Notes under the pieces: generated by a model
Seen by the model: only the letters and a program-made list of their open reading frames with translations
Database searches by the model: none
Told to the model about the DNA's origin: nothing
Assembly (NCBI GenBank): GCA_018262385.1
Contig: JAGSPQ010000276.1
Coordinates: 1 to 5,763 of the forward strand
Reading direction: 5' to 3'
Origin: Myxococcaceae bacterium
Lineage (GTDB): Bacteria; Myxococcota; Myxococcia; Myxococcales; Myxococcaceae
DNA length: 5,763 bases
Shown: one piece after another, positions 1 to 5,388 of the stretch
Numbering within the stretch: the first letter of the stretch is position 1
How the letters are laid out: each line of letters opens with the position of its first letter
Program-made: the position numbers and the translations under genes

Positions 1-258
1 TGGCCGTGCAGCGTTGACCACATTGGGATGTGGTCGGGGCTGCACACCCAACGCCGGTCCTGCCTCGTGCCGCCAATGCCCGCCATCGCGGTGACGGAAC
101 GCTCGCGCGCCTTCGCCGGGGCGCCATCGGTCTTCGCCTCGCTGCTCCGACCTGCCCGCCCGCTCAGCCAGGCGCGGAGCTTCGTTCTCGGACGCGGTCA
201 CGGCCACGCTGCGAACGTCGGAAGCAGCTTCAAGACGCTCACCAGATCAGCGGCCAGC
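1..258. other. No supported gene; left-edge region downstream of the cysC-like gene
   Basis: I see no convincing gene here. Plus frame 1 stays open through the whole stretch and, by hand count, has 71 of 86 codons ending in G or C (about 83%). However, its second positions are also about 64% G or C and the translation is rich in Arg, Ser, Ala and Pro with no recognisable motif, so it reads as GC-driven openness. It also runs on antisense into the cysC-like gene. On the minus strand, stop triplets at 164-166, 198-200, 230-232, 239-241 and 247-249 break up all frames near the cysC-like end. The only structured element is the hairpin at 6-45. A coding sequence continuing from beyond the left edge cannot be excluded. 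Confidence 0.5.
6..45. repeat. Two-part perfect-arm hairpin
   Basis: An inner stem GACCACAT (16-23) pairs exactly with ATGTGGTC (28-35) around a 4-nt TGGG loop. An outer stem GTGCAGC (6-12) pairs exactly with GCTGCAC (39-45). The stems are separated by a symmetrical 3-nt by 3-nt internal loop (GTT against GGG) in which two T·G wobbles are possible on the plus-strand RNA. No T-run follows on either strand, so it is not a standard intrinsic terminator. It lies about 215 bp beyond the stop of the leftward cysC-like gene. Possible roles are a transcript-end or processing structure, a repeat-element end, or a protein-binding palindrome. Confidence 0.7.
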
Positions 259-762
259 TCAAGCCAGCAACCGGATCAGCCGCGCGACCGCCTCCGCGTC
301 CCGCCCGCCCCGCGCGACCACCTCCGGATGAACCGGCGCCTCGTACCGCACCCCCACCCCCGGCAGGCTGCGCAGCTTCCCCTTCGCGGCCAGCCGGTAG
401 AGCCCCTTGATGTCGCGCCCGCGGCAGTCCTCGAGCGGAGCGTCGACGAAGACCTCGAGGAACCGCCCGGCCTGCTTCCGCGCGCGATCCCGATAGGCGC
501 GCCGGTGCGCGGTCGCCGCCACCAGCACCACGTGCCCCTGCTTCGCGAGCAGGACGGCGAGGTTCGCCAGCGCCGCGTAGAATCCTGAGCGTGCCTTCGG
601 GCCGTAGCCGAGCCCGACCGCGATCGCGTCCCGCAGCTCGTCGCTGTCGAGGAGGATCGGCCGCCGGCCGCGGCGCTCGAGCCGCCTGGAAACAGTTCGG
701 GCCAGGGTGCTCTTTCCCGAGGCCGGCAGCCCGGTGAACCAGACGACTGCGCCCGCGCTCAT
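259..762 (-). CDS. Divergent adenylylsulfate kinase (CysC) family protein
   Basis: This is a 167-residue P-loop kinase of the APS-kinase fold. True CysC transfers the ATP gamma-phosphate to the 3'-OH of adenylylsulfate to make PAPS in the cytosol. Visible here: a Walker A GLPASGKST at residues 11-19, the family's VFVDAPLEDC strand-turn (104-113), KGLY (119-122) and YEAP (140-143) near the end. The length suits a stand-alone CysC core. Several positions are unusual. The usual DGDNxR is DSDELR (39-44), the FSxxDR/ENIRR region reads YGPKARSGFYAAL (53-65), and SPFRxxR reads TAHRRAYR. These are the elements that normally help hold APS, so the acceptor may differ. The ATG overlaps the upstream kinase stop as ATGA (759-762), implying translational coupling. 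No ATP sulfurylase gene lies in the window. Family membership is firm; substrate is not. Confidence 0.88.
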   Translation of the reverse strand: MSAGAVVWFTGLPASGKSTLARTVSRRLERRGRRPILLDSDELRDAIAVGLGYGPKARSGFYAALANLAVLLAKQGHVVLVAATAHRRAYRDRARKQAGRFLEVFVDAPLEDCRGRDIKGLYRLAAKGKLRSLPGVGVRYEAPVHPEVVARGGRDAEAVARLIRLLA

Positions 763-1850
763 CGGAAGCAGTCGTCCGCCCAGCTCAGCTGCAGGCTCCG
801 GGCAGCGAGGACCCGCTCGACCAGGCCGAGCAGCCGGTCGCGACCCGCTTCACTCAGCCCCGGGTAGAACTTCGGGTTGGCGACCACCAGGCCGCGCCAG
901 GCGAGGAACGGGGCGACCACCTCGAACAGCTCTTCGTCCTGCGAGGCGCCGACGTAGGTCTGCCAGAACAGGTGCCAGAGCGGGCCGAGCGAGCCCCACG
1001 CGGTCGGTTGATCGATGGCGAAGAAGATCCAGTTGATCGCGAGCGCGGCGACGTCATCGGCCGGATCGCCCGCGCAGCCGCGGCTGGCGTCGACCAGCGA
1101 GAGCTCGACCCCGTCGCCGAAGAGGATGTTGAACGGGTGAAAGTCGCCGTGGATCCGGGCGAGGCGGTGCTCGCGCTCGCGCAGCCGCCAGCGCCAATCC
1201 AGACACTGCCGCTCGATCTGGTGGAGCCGCTGGGCCGGTGCGGCGGGCGTGCCGGCGGGGTAGCCGTCGACGATGCCGAAGATCCCCTCGCCGCTGCCGA
1301 GCAGATCGCGGATCGATCGCCGGTAGATCTGCGGCTGCGCCCGCTTCTCGGCGTGCAGGGTGGCGAGGTAGTTGGCGAGCGCGGTGCAGCGGCGCAGGTC
1401 GAGCTCGGCCAGGCCGTCGGCGGCGATGCGCCGCAGATCCTCGGCGTACGGGCGCCCTTCGGCCCAGGTGGTGAGGACGTACGGCTCGCCCGCGCCCGCC
1501 ACCGAGGCGAAGCGGCCGTCGAGGAGGAAGCCGACGTCGACCGCCCGCACGTGGCCGGGAATCGACCCGTAGGTGTCGTACGACAGCAGCAGCTCGTCGG
1601 CGCGATCCGCCCGGCGATCGTGGCCGAACTCGTTGGGGCTGGCGGTGTGGAGCACGAACGACTTCCGCTGGCCCTGCTCGTCCTCGGCGACCACCCGCAC
1701 CGGCTGGCCGTAGCCGGCGACCTTCTCCGCCGTCGCGCTCTGGTTGGTGTCTGGCTTCAGCGGGTGCAGCTCCACCGCCCGCGCGGCGAGCTTCAGCCGC
1801 CTCAACAGCTCGGAGAGCGCTTCGAGCTGGTCGGGGGCACCCGTGGTCAT
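759..1850 (-). CDS. Aminoglycoside phosphotransferase (APH) family kinase
   Basis: This 363-residue cytosolic protein has the APH/choline-kinase fold. The catalytic loop HGDFHPFN is at residues 234-241 (HGD 234-236, Asn241). The metal-binding aspartate follows as LVDAS (Asp254), then GDPADDVAAL (261-270). The N-lobe has FVLHTASPNEFGHDRRADRADE (65-86), where the strand that usually carries the ATP-binding Lys has His68 instead. Glu86 could be the C-helix glutamate. The family phosphorylates hydroxyls on small molecules such as antibiotics, choline, homoserine or sugars; nothing here fixes the substrate. The frame stays open about 1 kb further upstream, but that part is antisense to the rightward gene at 2034, so I chose the ATG at 1848-1850, which begins the recognisable kinase. 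No good Shine-Dalgarno lies within 12 nt; an AGGAGG sits 38 nt upstream inside an inverted repeat. Its stop overlaps the cysC-like start. Confidence 0.88.
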   Translation of the reverse strand: MTTGAPDQLEALSELLRRLKLAARAVELHPLKPDTNQSATAEKVAGYGQPVRVVAEDEQGQRKSFVLHTASPNEFGHDRRADRADELLLSYDTYGSIPGHVRAVDVGFLLDGRFASVAGAGEPYVLTTWAEGRPYAEDLRRIAADGLAELDLRRCTALANYLATLHAEKRAQPQIYRRSIRDLLGSGEGIFGIVDGYPAGTPAAPAQRLHQIERQCLDWRWRLREREHRLARIHGDFHPFNILFGDGVELSLVDASRGCAGDPADDVAALAINWIFFAIDQPTAWGSLGPLWHLFWQTYVGASQDEELFEVVAPFLAWRGLVVANPKFYPGLSEAGRDRLLGLVERVLAARSLQLSWADDCFR

Positions 1851-2033
1851 CGCTTGCGCAGGCGTACAACCGCCGTGCCGGGGCCTTCCCTCCTGTACGC
1901 CCGCCCGCCGCTGCGCTGCACGGGTTGCGCCCCCGGGTGGACCGCGCGGAAATTGCACCCTGCTCTGGGGTATGAGGACACCCCTGATCCACCGGCCCAT
2001 CGCCGCGTTCGCCGGCGATCCCAGAGAGTCCCG
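1851..2033. promoter_or_regulatory. Divergent intergenic region between the kinase pair and the lipoprotein pair
   Basis: These 183 bp separate two genes pointing away from each other, so promoters for both two-gene units should lie here. A perfect 8-bp inverted repeat occupies the kinase-proximal part. I find no clear -35/-10 pair at proper spacing. The best rightward pieces, TTGCAC (1953-1958) and TATGAG (1971-1976), are only 12 bp apart. A GAGAG Shine-Dalgarno-like run at 2024-2028, 5 nt before the ATG at 2034, serves the rightward gene. Confidence 0.65.
1861..1901. promoter_or_regulatory. Perfect 8-bp inverted repeat upstream of the APH-family kinase
   Basis: GGCGTACA (1861-1868) and TGTACGCC (1894-1901) are exact inverted copies with centres 33 bp apart, about three DNA turns. 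On the kinase mRNA they could form a stem with a 25-nt loop ending 10 nt before the ATG. The strong Shine-Dalgarno-like AGGAGG (minus strand, 1889-1894) sits at the stem-loop junction, 38 nt from the start and with no start codon at normal distance. It could be an operator for a dimeric regulator or a leader structure controlling translation. The repeat is directly seen; the function is inferred. Confidence 0.45.
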
Positions 2034-2933
2034 ATGAACTTCGCTGCGCTGTTGCTTGCCTCCACCCTCGCCGCGAGCCCGGCGTTCCTGGCGAAGTTTC
2101 CGACTCTGAAGCTGCCGCTGGGGGTCGACGATCGGCTCAAGCCCGCCGCGGCGCTGGGCGCGCGCGACGCGATCCCCAACCTGCTCGAGCCGATCTCGCA
2201 GTCGCCTGCCTCGAACACGGACGGCCTGTCGGGCCTTCGCGCGCTGTGGATTCCGGCGGCCCAGGCACAGACCCGCGCCCTGCTCGGGGCGAGGGACGCG
2301 GGGTCCGAAACCCTCGCCTTCTCCGCGATCGGCAAAGTGGTGCGGGAGGACAGCCTGGTGCTGCTGGTGCGCGAAGCCAGAAGCAGCGACCTGACCGCGG
2401 AGACGAACGTGTACCTGCTGACCTTCACCCCGGCCGGGGCCTTTGTCGATGGCACGCGGTTGGCCGGCGCCGGCGTCGCGAACGAGGCGATGTCCTCCCG
2501 AATCGAAGCCAGGCTCCTCGCCGACGGCACTTTCAGCCGCAGCTCTCAGTTCGTCCTCGCGACCCACGACCTCGAGGGCGCGCCGGACGACATGACCATT
2601 CGCAGCGAGTCGAAGGGGCGAATCGGCGCCGGCGGCAAGGTCGACCCGGGCGAGCGCCACTACCTCGGCTGGTCGGGCGTGTTCGTCGACGCGGCCTCGA
2701 AAGAAGTGCTCCACATCTACGACGCGCAGGGCGTGGTCTCGGTCTTCTACCAGAGCGGCCCGGGCAAGCCGCCCCAGCGGCTGAAGGTCCAGGATCACGG
2801 CAAGAACGGCGCGCTGCTGGTGCACTTCGCCAAGTCGCCCAAAGGGCACGTGCTTTCCCTCGAGGAAGGGGGCGAGCAGCTCTACTGCGCCAACCCCGAC
2901 GGCAAGCAGCAGACGTTCGTCCGCGGGTGGTGA
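2034..2933 (+). CDS. Predicted secreted protein of unknown family
   Basis: This 299-residue protein belongs to no family I recognise. The N-terminus is a short hydrophobic run (residues 2-19) with a possible signal-peptidase site after ASPA (14-17). The usual positive charges before it are missing, so export is likely but not certain. Residues about 95-245 look like alternating beta strands and turns, with segments such as ETNVYLLTFTPAGAFVDGT (123-141) and EVLHIYDAQGVVSVFYQ (224-240). There is one cysteine (285), no transmembrane segment beyond the N-terminus and no catalytic motif. The frame is open upstream, but that part is antisense to the kinase gene. The ATG at 2034 has GAGAG 5 nt before it and starts the signal-like stretch. 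The stop overlaps the next gene's GTG (GTGA, 2930-2933), so the two probably act in one envelope function. Confidence 0.8.
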   Translation: MNFAALLLASTLAASPAFLAKFPTLKLPLGVDDRLKPAAALGARDAIPNLLEPISQSPASNTDGLSGLRALWIPAAQAQTRALLGARDAGSETLAFSAIGKVVREDSLVLLVREARSSDLTAETNVYLLTFTPAGAFVDGTRLAGAGVANEAMSSRIEARLLADGTFSRSSQFVLATHDLEGAPDDMTIRSESKGRIGAGGKVDPGERHYLGWSGVFVDAASKEVLHIYDAQGVVSVFYQSGPGKPPQRLKVQDHGKNGALLVHFAKSPKGHVLSLEEGGEQLYCANPDGKQQTFVRGW

Positions 2934-3748
2934 CCTTCCGGCGGCAGGCCCTCGCGCTCGTTGCTTTGGGGCTGCTCGCCGGGTGCGGGCGCACCGAGGT
3001 CTATCGCCGGCGGCTGCCGACGGCCTGCGAGATCCTGGGCGCCACCCGCCCCTGCCAGAGCGTCTGCGGCGCGGGCACCGAGCGGTGCGTCGATGGGATG
3101 TGGAGTGGGTGCGACGCCCCGGCGCCGCTCGATCCCCCGGCCAGCCTCGCCATCGACGGCACGGTGCGGGACTTCCGGGAGAGCCACCCCGACTTCGAAG
3201 ACCGGATCGGCGACGACCGCGGCATCGTCGGGACGTTCCTCGGCAACGACGGCGCGCCGCTCTACCCGCACTCCGGGGAAACCGGGACCGTCACCAGCCC
3301 GGCCTCGTTCGCCCAGTGGTTCCACGACGCGCCGGGCACCAACCAGCCCACCGCCATCGCGCTGAGCTTCAAGCGCATCTCGCAGACCCCGCTGGTGTAC
3401 TCGTTCACCGACAACGACTTCTTTCCCATCGACGGCCGGCTGTTCGGAAACGAGGGCCACCCCCACAACTTCCACTTCACCCTCGAGCTGCACACCGAGC
3501 TGGAGTACCGCGGCGGCGAGACGCTCTCGTTCCAGGGCGACGACGATCTGTGGGTCTTCGTCGGCGGCCGGCTGGCGATCGATCTCGGCGGCCCACACCC
3601 GACCCAGGCGGCCAGCATCTCGCTCGACACGCTCCGCCTCGTCCCCGGGCTCGTCTACCCGCTCGACGTCTTCTTCGCCGAGCGCCACACCTCCAGCTCG
3701 ACGCTGCGGGTCGAGACCACCAACGCCCACTTCGTGCGCTGTCCCTGA
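2930..3748 (+). CDS. Fibro-slime domain lipoprotein
   Basis: This 272-residue predicted lipoprotein carries a fibro-slime domain, a PA14-related beta fold seen in Dictyostelium, Fibrobacter and myxobacterial surface proteins and thought to act in matrix or carbohydrate binding. The start is GTG at 2930 (another GTG at 2927 is possible). It gives a basic TFRRQ, a hydrophobic run and the lipobox LLAGC with Cys19. Residues 33-61 contain five cysteines in a CGAGTERCVDGMWSGC-type segment like those in many myxobacterial lipoproteins; Cys271 near the end could pair with the fifth. The domain spans about 74-270. It opens with GTVRDF (77-82) and SHPDFE (85-90), continues through HNFHFTLELHT (179-189), and reaches the hallmark GDDDLWVFVGGRLAIDLGG (203-221). 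It overlaps the preceding gene by 4 nt, suggesting coupled synthesis. Anchoring in the outer membrane is inferred. Confidence 0.92.
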   Translation: MTFRRQALALVALGLLAGCGRTEVYRRRLPTACEILGATRPCQSVCGAGTERCVDGMWSGCDAPAPLDPPASLAIDGTVRDFRESHPDFEDRIGDDRGIVGTFLGNDGAPLYPHSGETGTVTSPASFAQWFHDAPGTNQPTAIALSFKRISQTPLVYSFTDNDFFPIDGRLFGNEGHPHNFHFTLELHTELEYRGGETLSFQGDDDLWVFVGGRLAIDLGGPHPTQAASISLDTLRLVPGLVYPLDVFFAERHTSSSTLRVETTNAHFVRCP

Positions 3749-3808
3749 CCCAGAGGGGAGAAGGGGCGCAGGGCGAGCCGCTTCAAAGCTGCCGCAGCGC
3801 GCCGGGGC
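3749..3808. other. Convergent intergenic gap without a recognisable terminator
   Basis: This 60-bp gap lies between the rightward lipoprotein gene and the leftward small secreted protein gene, so transcripts from both sides should end here. I see only short complementary bits, such as GAGCC (3775-3779) with GGCTC (3806-3810), and no T-run on either strand. Termination may be Rho-dependent or may occur inside the opposing gene. Confidence 0.4.
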
Positions 3809-4474
3809 TCAGTCCTTCGGCACCTGCAGCACCGGCAGGTCCGCCTCTTCGACCAGCACGATCCGCAGCTGCTTCCCCTCGGGCTTGCCCAGCATCCGCA
3901 GCAGCCGGCCGTCGCGCACGAAGCTGCCCCGCTCGCGCTCCTTCCACCCGCCGCTGGGCAGCGTCTGCCGGTAGAAGTCGATCACCTCTTCTTCCTTCGC
4001 CCCGGTGGTGAACGACAGCGTCCGCGCGAACTCGACGTTGGACGCGAAGGTCGCCTTGCTGCCGGGGAAGGCGGGCGCCGGAAAGCCACCCGCCAGCCTT
4101 CCCTGCTGCCGGCCCTTCAAGTCCGCGGCGCCCATCACCAGGGTGGTCGTCCCGTCCGGCTCGGGGAAGACGTAGACCAGGTACGACCAGAGGCTGATCG
4201 TGTCGAGCGCGGTGACCCGCGGCAGCTTCAGCCCCTCGAGCCGCAGCGGCACCTCGGGCTGGTAGTAGCCCGCGTCGCGAAAGCGCTGCTGGTAGTGGTT
4301 GAGCAGCGCCACCGGCTTCCACCTGCTGCGGGCGACGAAGATCTTCATCGGCATCCCGTTCGCCTGGATCTTCTCGCCCACCTCGGCCCAGGACACCGCC
4401 TCGGGGACATCCCAGTCGAGCGCGAACGCCGAGCTCGCCACGCAGCACGCCAGCGCCGCCAGCTTCAGTTGCAC
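3809..4474 (-). CDS. Small secreted protein with two related halves, in a Tad-type operon
   Basis: This 221-residue predicted periplasmic protein belongs to no named family I know. The GTG at 4472-4474 is chosen because GGGAAGG (4479-4485) lies 4 nt before it. It gives a signal peptide MQLKLAALACCVASSAFA, with cleavage probably after Ala18. The mature part appears to be a tandem duplication. Residues 53-72 (K-P-V-A-L-L-N-H-Y-Q-Q...A-G-Y-Y-Q) align without gaps to 160-179 (K-E-E-E-V-I-D-F-Y-R-Q...G-G-W-K-E). Each is followed by a strand ending P-x-x-G...L...ADL (104-119 and 198-213). The pattern of a helix containing xxYxxxLxxxGW followed by a strand recurs in many small envelope proteins. It overlaps the TadE-like gene by 10 nt, so a role in pilus assembly or the pilus envelope environment is inferred. 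Both cysteines lie inside the signal peptide. Confidence 0.82.
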   Translation of the reverse strand: MQLKLAALACCVASSAFALDWDVPEAVSWAEVGEKIQANGMPMKIFVARSRWKPVALLNHYQQRFRDAGYYQPEVPLRLEGLKLPRVTALDTISLWSYLVYVFPEPDGTTTLVMGAADLKGRQQGRLAGGFPAPAFPGSKATFASNVEFARTLSFTTGAKEEEVIDFYRQTLPSGGWKERERGSFVRDGRLLRMLGKPEGKQLRIVLVEEADLPVLQVPKD

Positions 4475-5388
4475 CCGGCCTTCCCGAGAAAGCAGTTGTG
4501 CTGGGTGAAGGCCGGCACCAGCCCCAGCCCGGGGCCACCGGTCTGGTACTGGGTGTTGCCGCCCTCGTCGGCGAGGTTGGTGACGTAGTTGAACTCCATC
4601 CCCGCGTAGCTGAAGTAGTAGTCCATCGCGCTGGTCGGAGCCGAGCCGGCGTGCGCTTCGGCGAACGCCTTCCCCGCCGTCCCTCCGCCCACCCACATCG
4701 CCTGAACCGCGTTCTTGTAGGGGGTGTTGGTGCAGGGGTTCCCAATCCGGCAGCTGGCGCTCTGGTTGTCGCCCGGGGCGTCGCCCGCCAGCCCCCAGTC
4801 GTTGGTGAGGATCGACAGCCGCCCGCGACAGGTGCCACCGCTGCGGCCGCCCACCGCGCAGAAGAAGTACGGCGCCGCCACCCCGTGATCGGCCTGGAAG
4901 AACCCGCCCTCGGCCTTCTGCGCGAACGCGCTCGGGATCCGGATCGCGTCCAGCCGCGCCACCACCTGGCACGACAGCCCGCCCTCGTCGAAATAGATCG
5001 CCCGCGCGGTGCGGGTGGGAGCGAACCTGAGCGTCCGATCTGCCGCGCAGCTCGCCCGCAGGCTCGAGCCGCGCACCAGCGCCGCGCCGATGATCGGAGC
5101 GCCCGTCGCGCTGCTCAGCCCGTTGAAGTCCTGGTACCGGGTGGTCGTCTGCTGCTCGAGCCCGCCCGCCGACAGCGTCTGGTTCAGCGGGTTCAGGTTG
5201 TTCCCGGCGAGATCCTGGGTGCGCGGCCCGGTCGATTCCCACACCGCCCACGCGCCCGCCTCCTGCACCTTCAGCGACAGCCAGCCCACCTCCGCGAAGT
5301 GGATCCCGAACAGCAGCACGGTGACGAACACCAGCAGCCCCAGCGCGAGCTCGACCGTCGCCTGCCCGTGGCGCGCCGCCCGGCTCAA
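4465..5388 (-). CDS. TadE-like pseudopilin with large Cys-containing C-terminal domain
   Basis: This 307-residue protein resembles TadE-family minor pseudopilins of the Tad/Flp type IVb pilus system. The basic leader MSRAARHG is followed by QATVELALGLLVFVTVLLFG (9-28), with glutamate at +5 after Gly8. This is the G|xxxxE site cut by prepilin peptidase. The single membrane helix covers about 12-33 and the rest should be periplasmic. That part is large for TadE (most members are nearer 150-200 residues) and holds eight cysteines (114, 140, 177, 187, 213, 219, 299, 306), enough for four disulfides. It is also rich in Gly, Asn and aromatic residues. The start is TTG at 5386-5388, which overlaps the previous stop as TTGA and has AAGGGG 5 nt upstream. 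No ATG or GTG would keep the leader. A role as pilus-tip or minor subunit is inferred. Confidence 0.85.
   Translation of the reverse strand: MSRAARHGQATVELALGLLVFVTVLLFGIHFAEVGWLSLKVQEAGAWAVWESTGPRTQDLAGNNLNPLNQTLSAGGLEQQTTTRYQDFNGLSSATGAPIIGAALVRGSSLRASCAADRTLRFAPTRTARAIYFDEGGLSCQVVARLDAIRIPSAFAQKAEGGFFQADHGVAAPYFFCAVGGRSGGTCRGRLSILTNDWGLAGDAPGDNQSASCRIGNPCTNTPYKNAVQAMWVGGGTAGKAFAEAHAGSAPTSAMDYYFSYAGMEFNYVTNLADEGGNTQYQTGGPGLGLVPAFTQHNCFLGKAGCN
4479..4485 (-). promoter_or_regulatory. Ribosome binding site fixing the GTG start of the small secreted protein
   Basis: GGGAAGG on the minus strand lies 4 nt before the GTG at 4474, within the last codons of the TadE-like gene. The spacing is slightly short but this is the only purine-rich run near a start that gives an intact signal peptide. 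Confidence 0.5.

Noticed and set aside
28..588. Rightward 186-codon open frame at the left end
   Set aside because: More than half of it is antisense to the cysC-like gene, and the rest shows no motif and high G+C at second codon positions.
1953..1976. TTGCAC and TATGAG as a promoter for the rightward pair
   Set aside because: The spacing is 12 bp instead of about 17, and myxobacterial promoters are hard to call by eye, so I did not list it as a promoter.
972..2033. Rightward open frame of about 350 codons running into the gene at 2034
   Set aside because: It is antisense to the kinase gene, and its translation lacks motifs. The real start is the ATG at 2034 with a GAGAG site and a signal-like N-terminus.
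1851..2849. Long in-frame N-terminal extension of the APH-like kinase (a 696-residue open frame)
   Set aside because: The extension is antisense to the well-supported rightward gene at 2034-2933, is Arg/Gly/Gln-rich and has no motif. High GC keeps antisense frames free of stops.
3775..3810. Possible bidirectional terminator in the convergent gap
   Set aside because: The only stem is 5 bp with a 26-nt loop and there is no T-run on either strand.
4475..5251. Extended frame upstream of the small secreted protein gene (480 residues in total)
   Set aside because: This part overlaps the TadE-like gene on the same strand in another frame and is Arg/Gly-rich. The signal peptide begins at the GTG at 4474.
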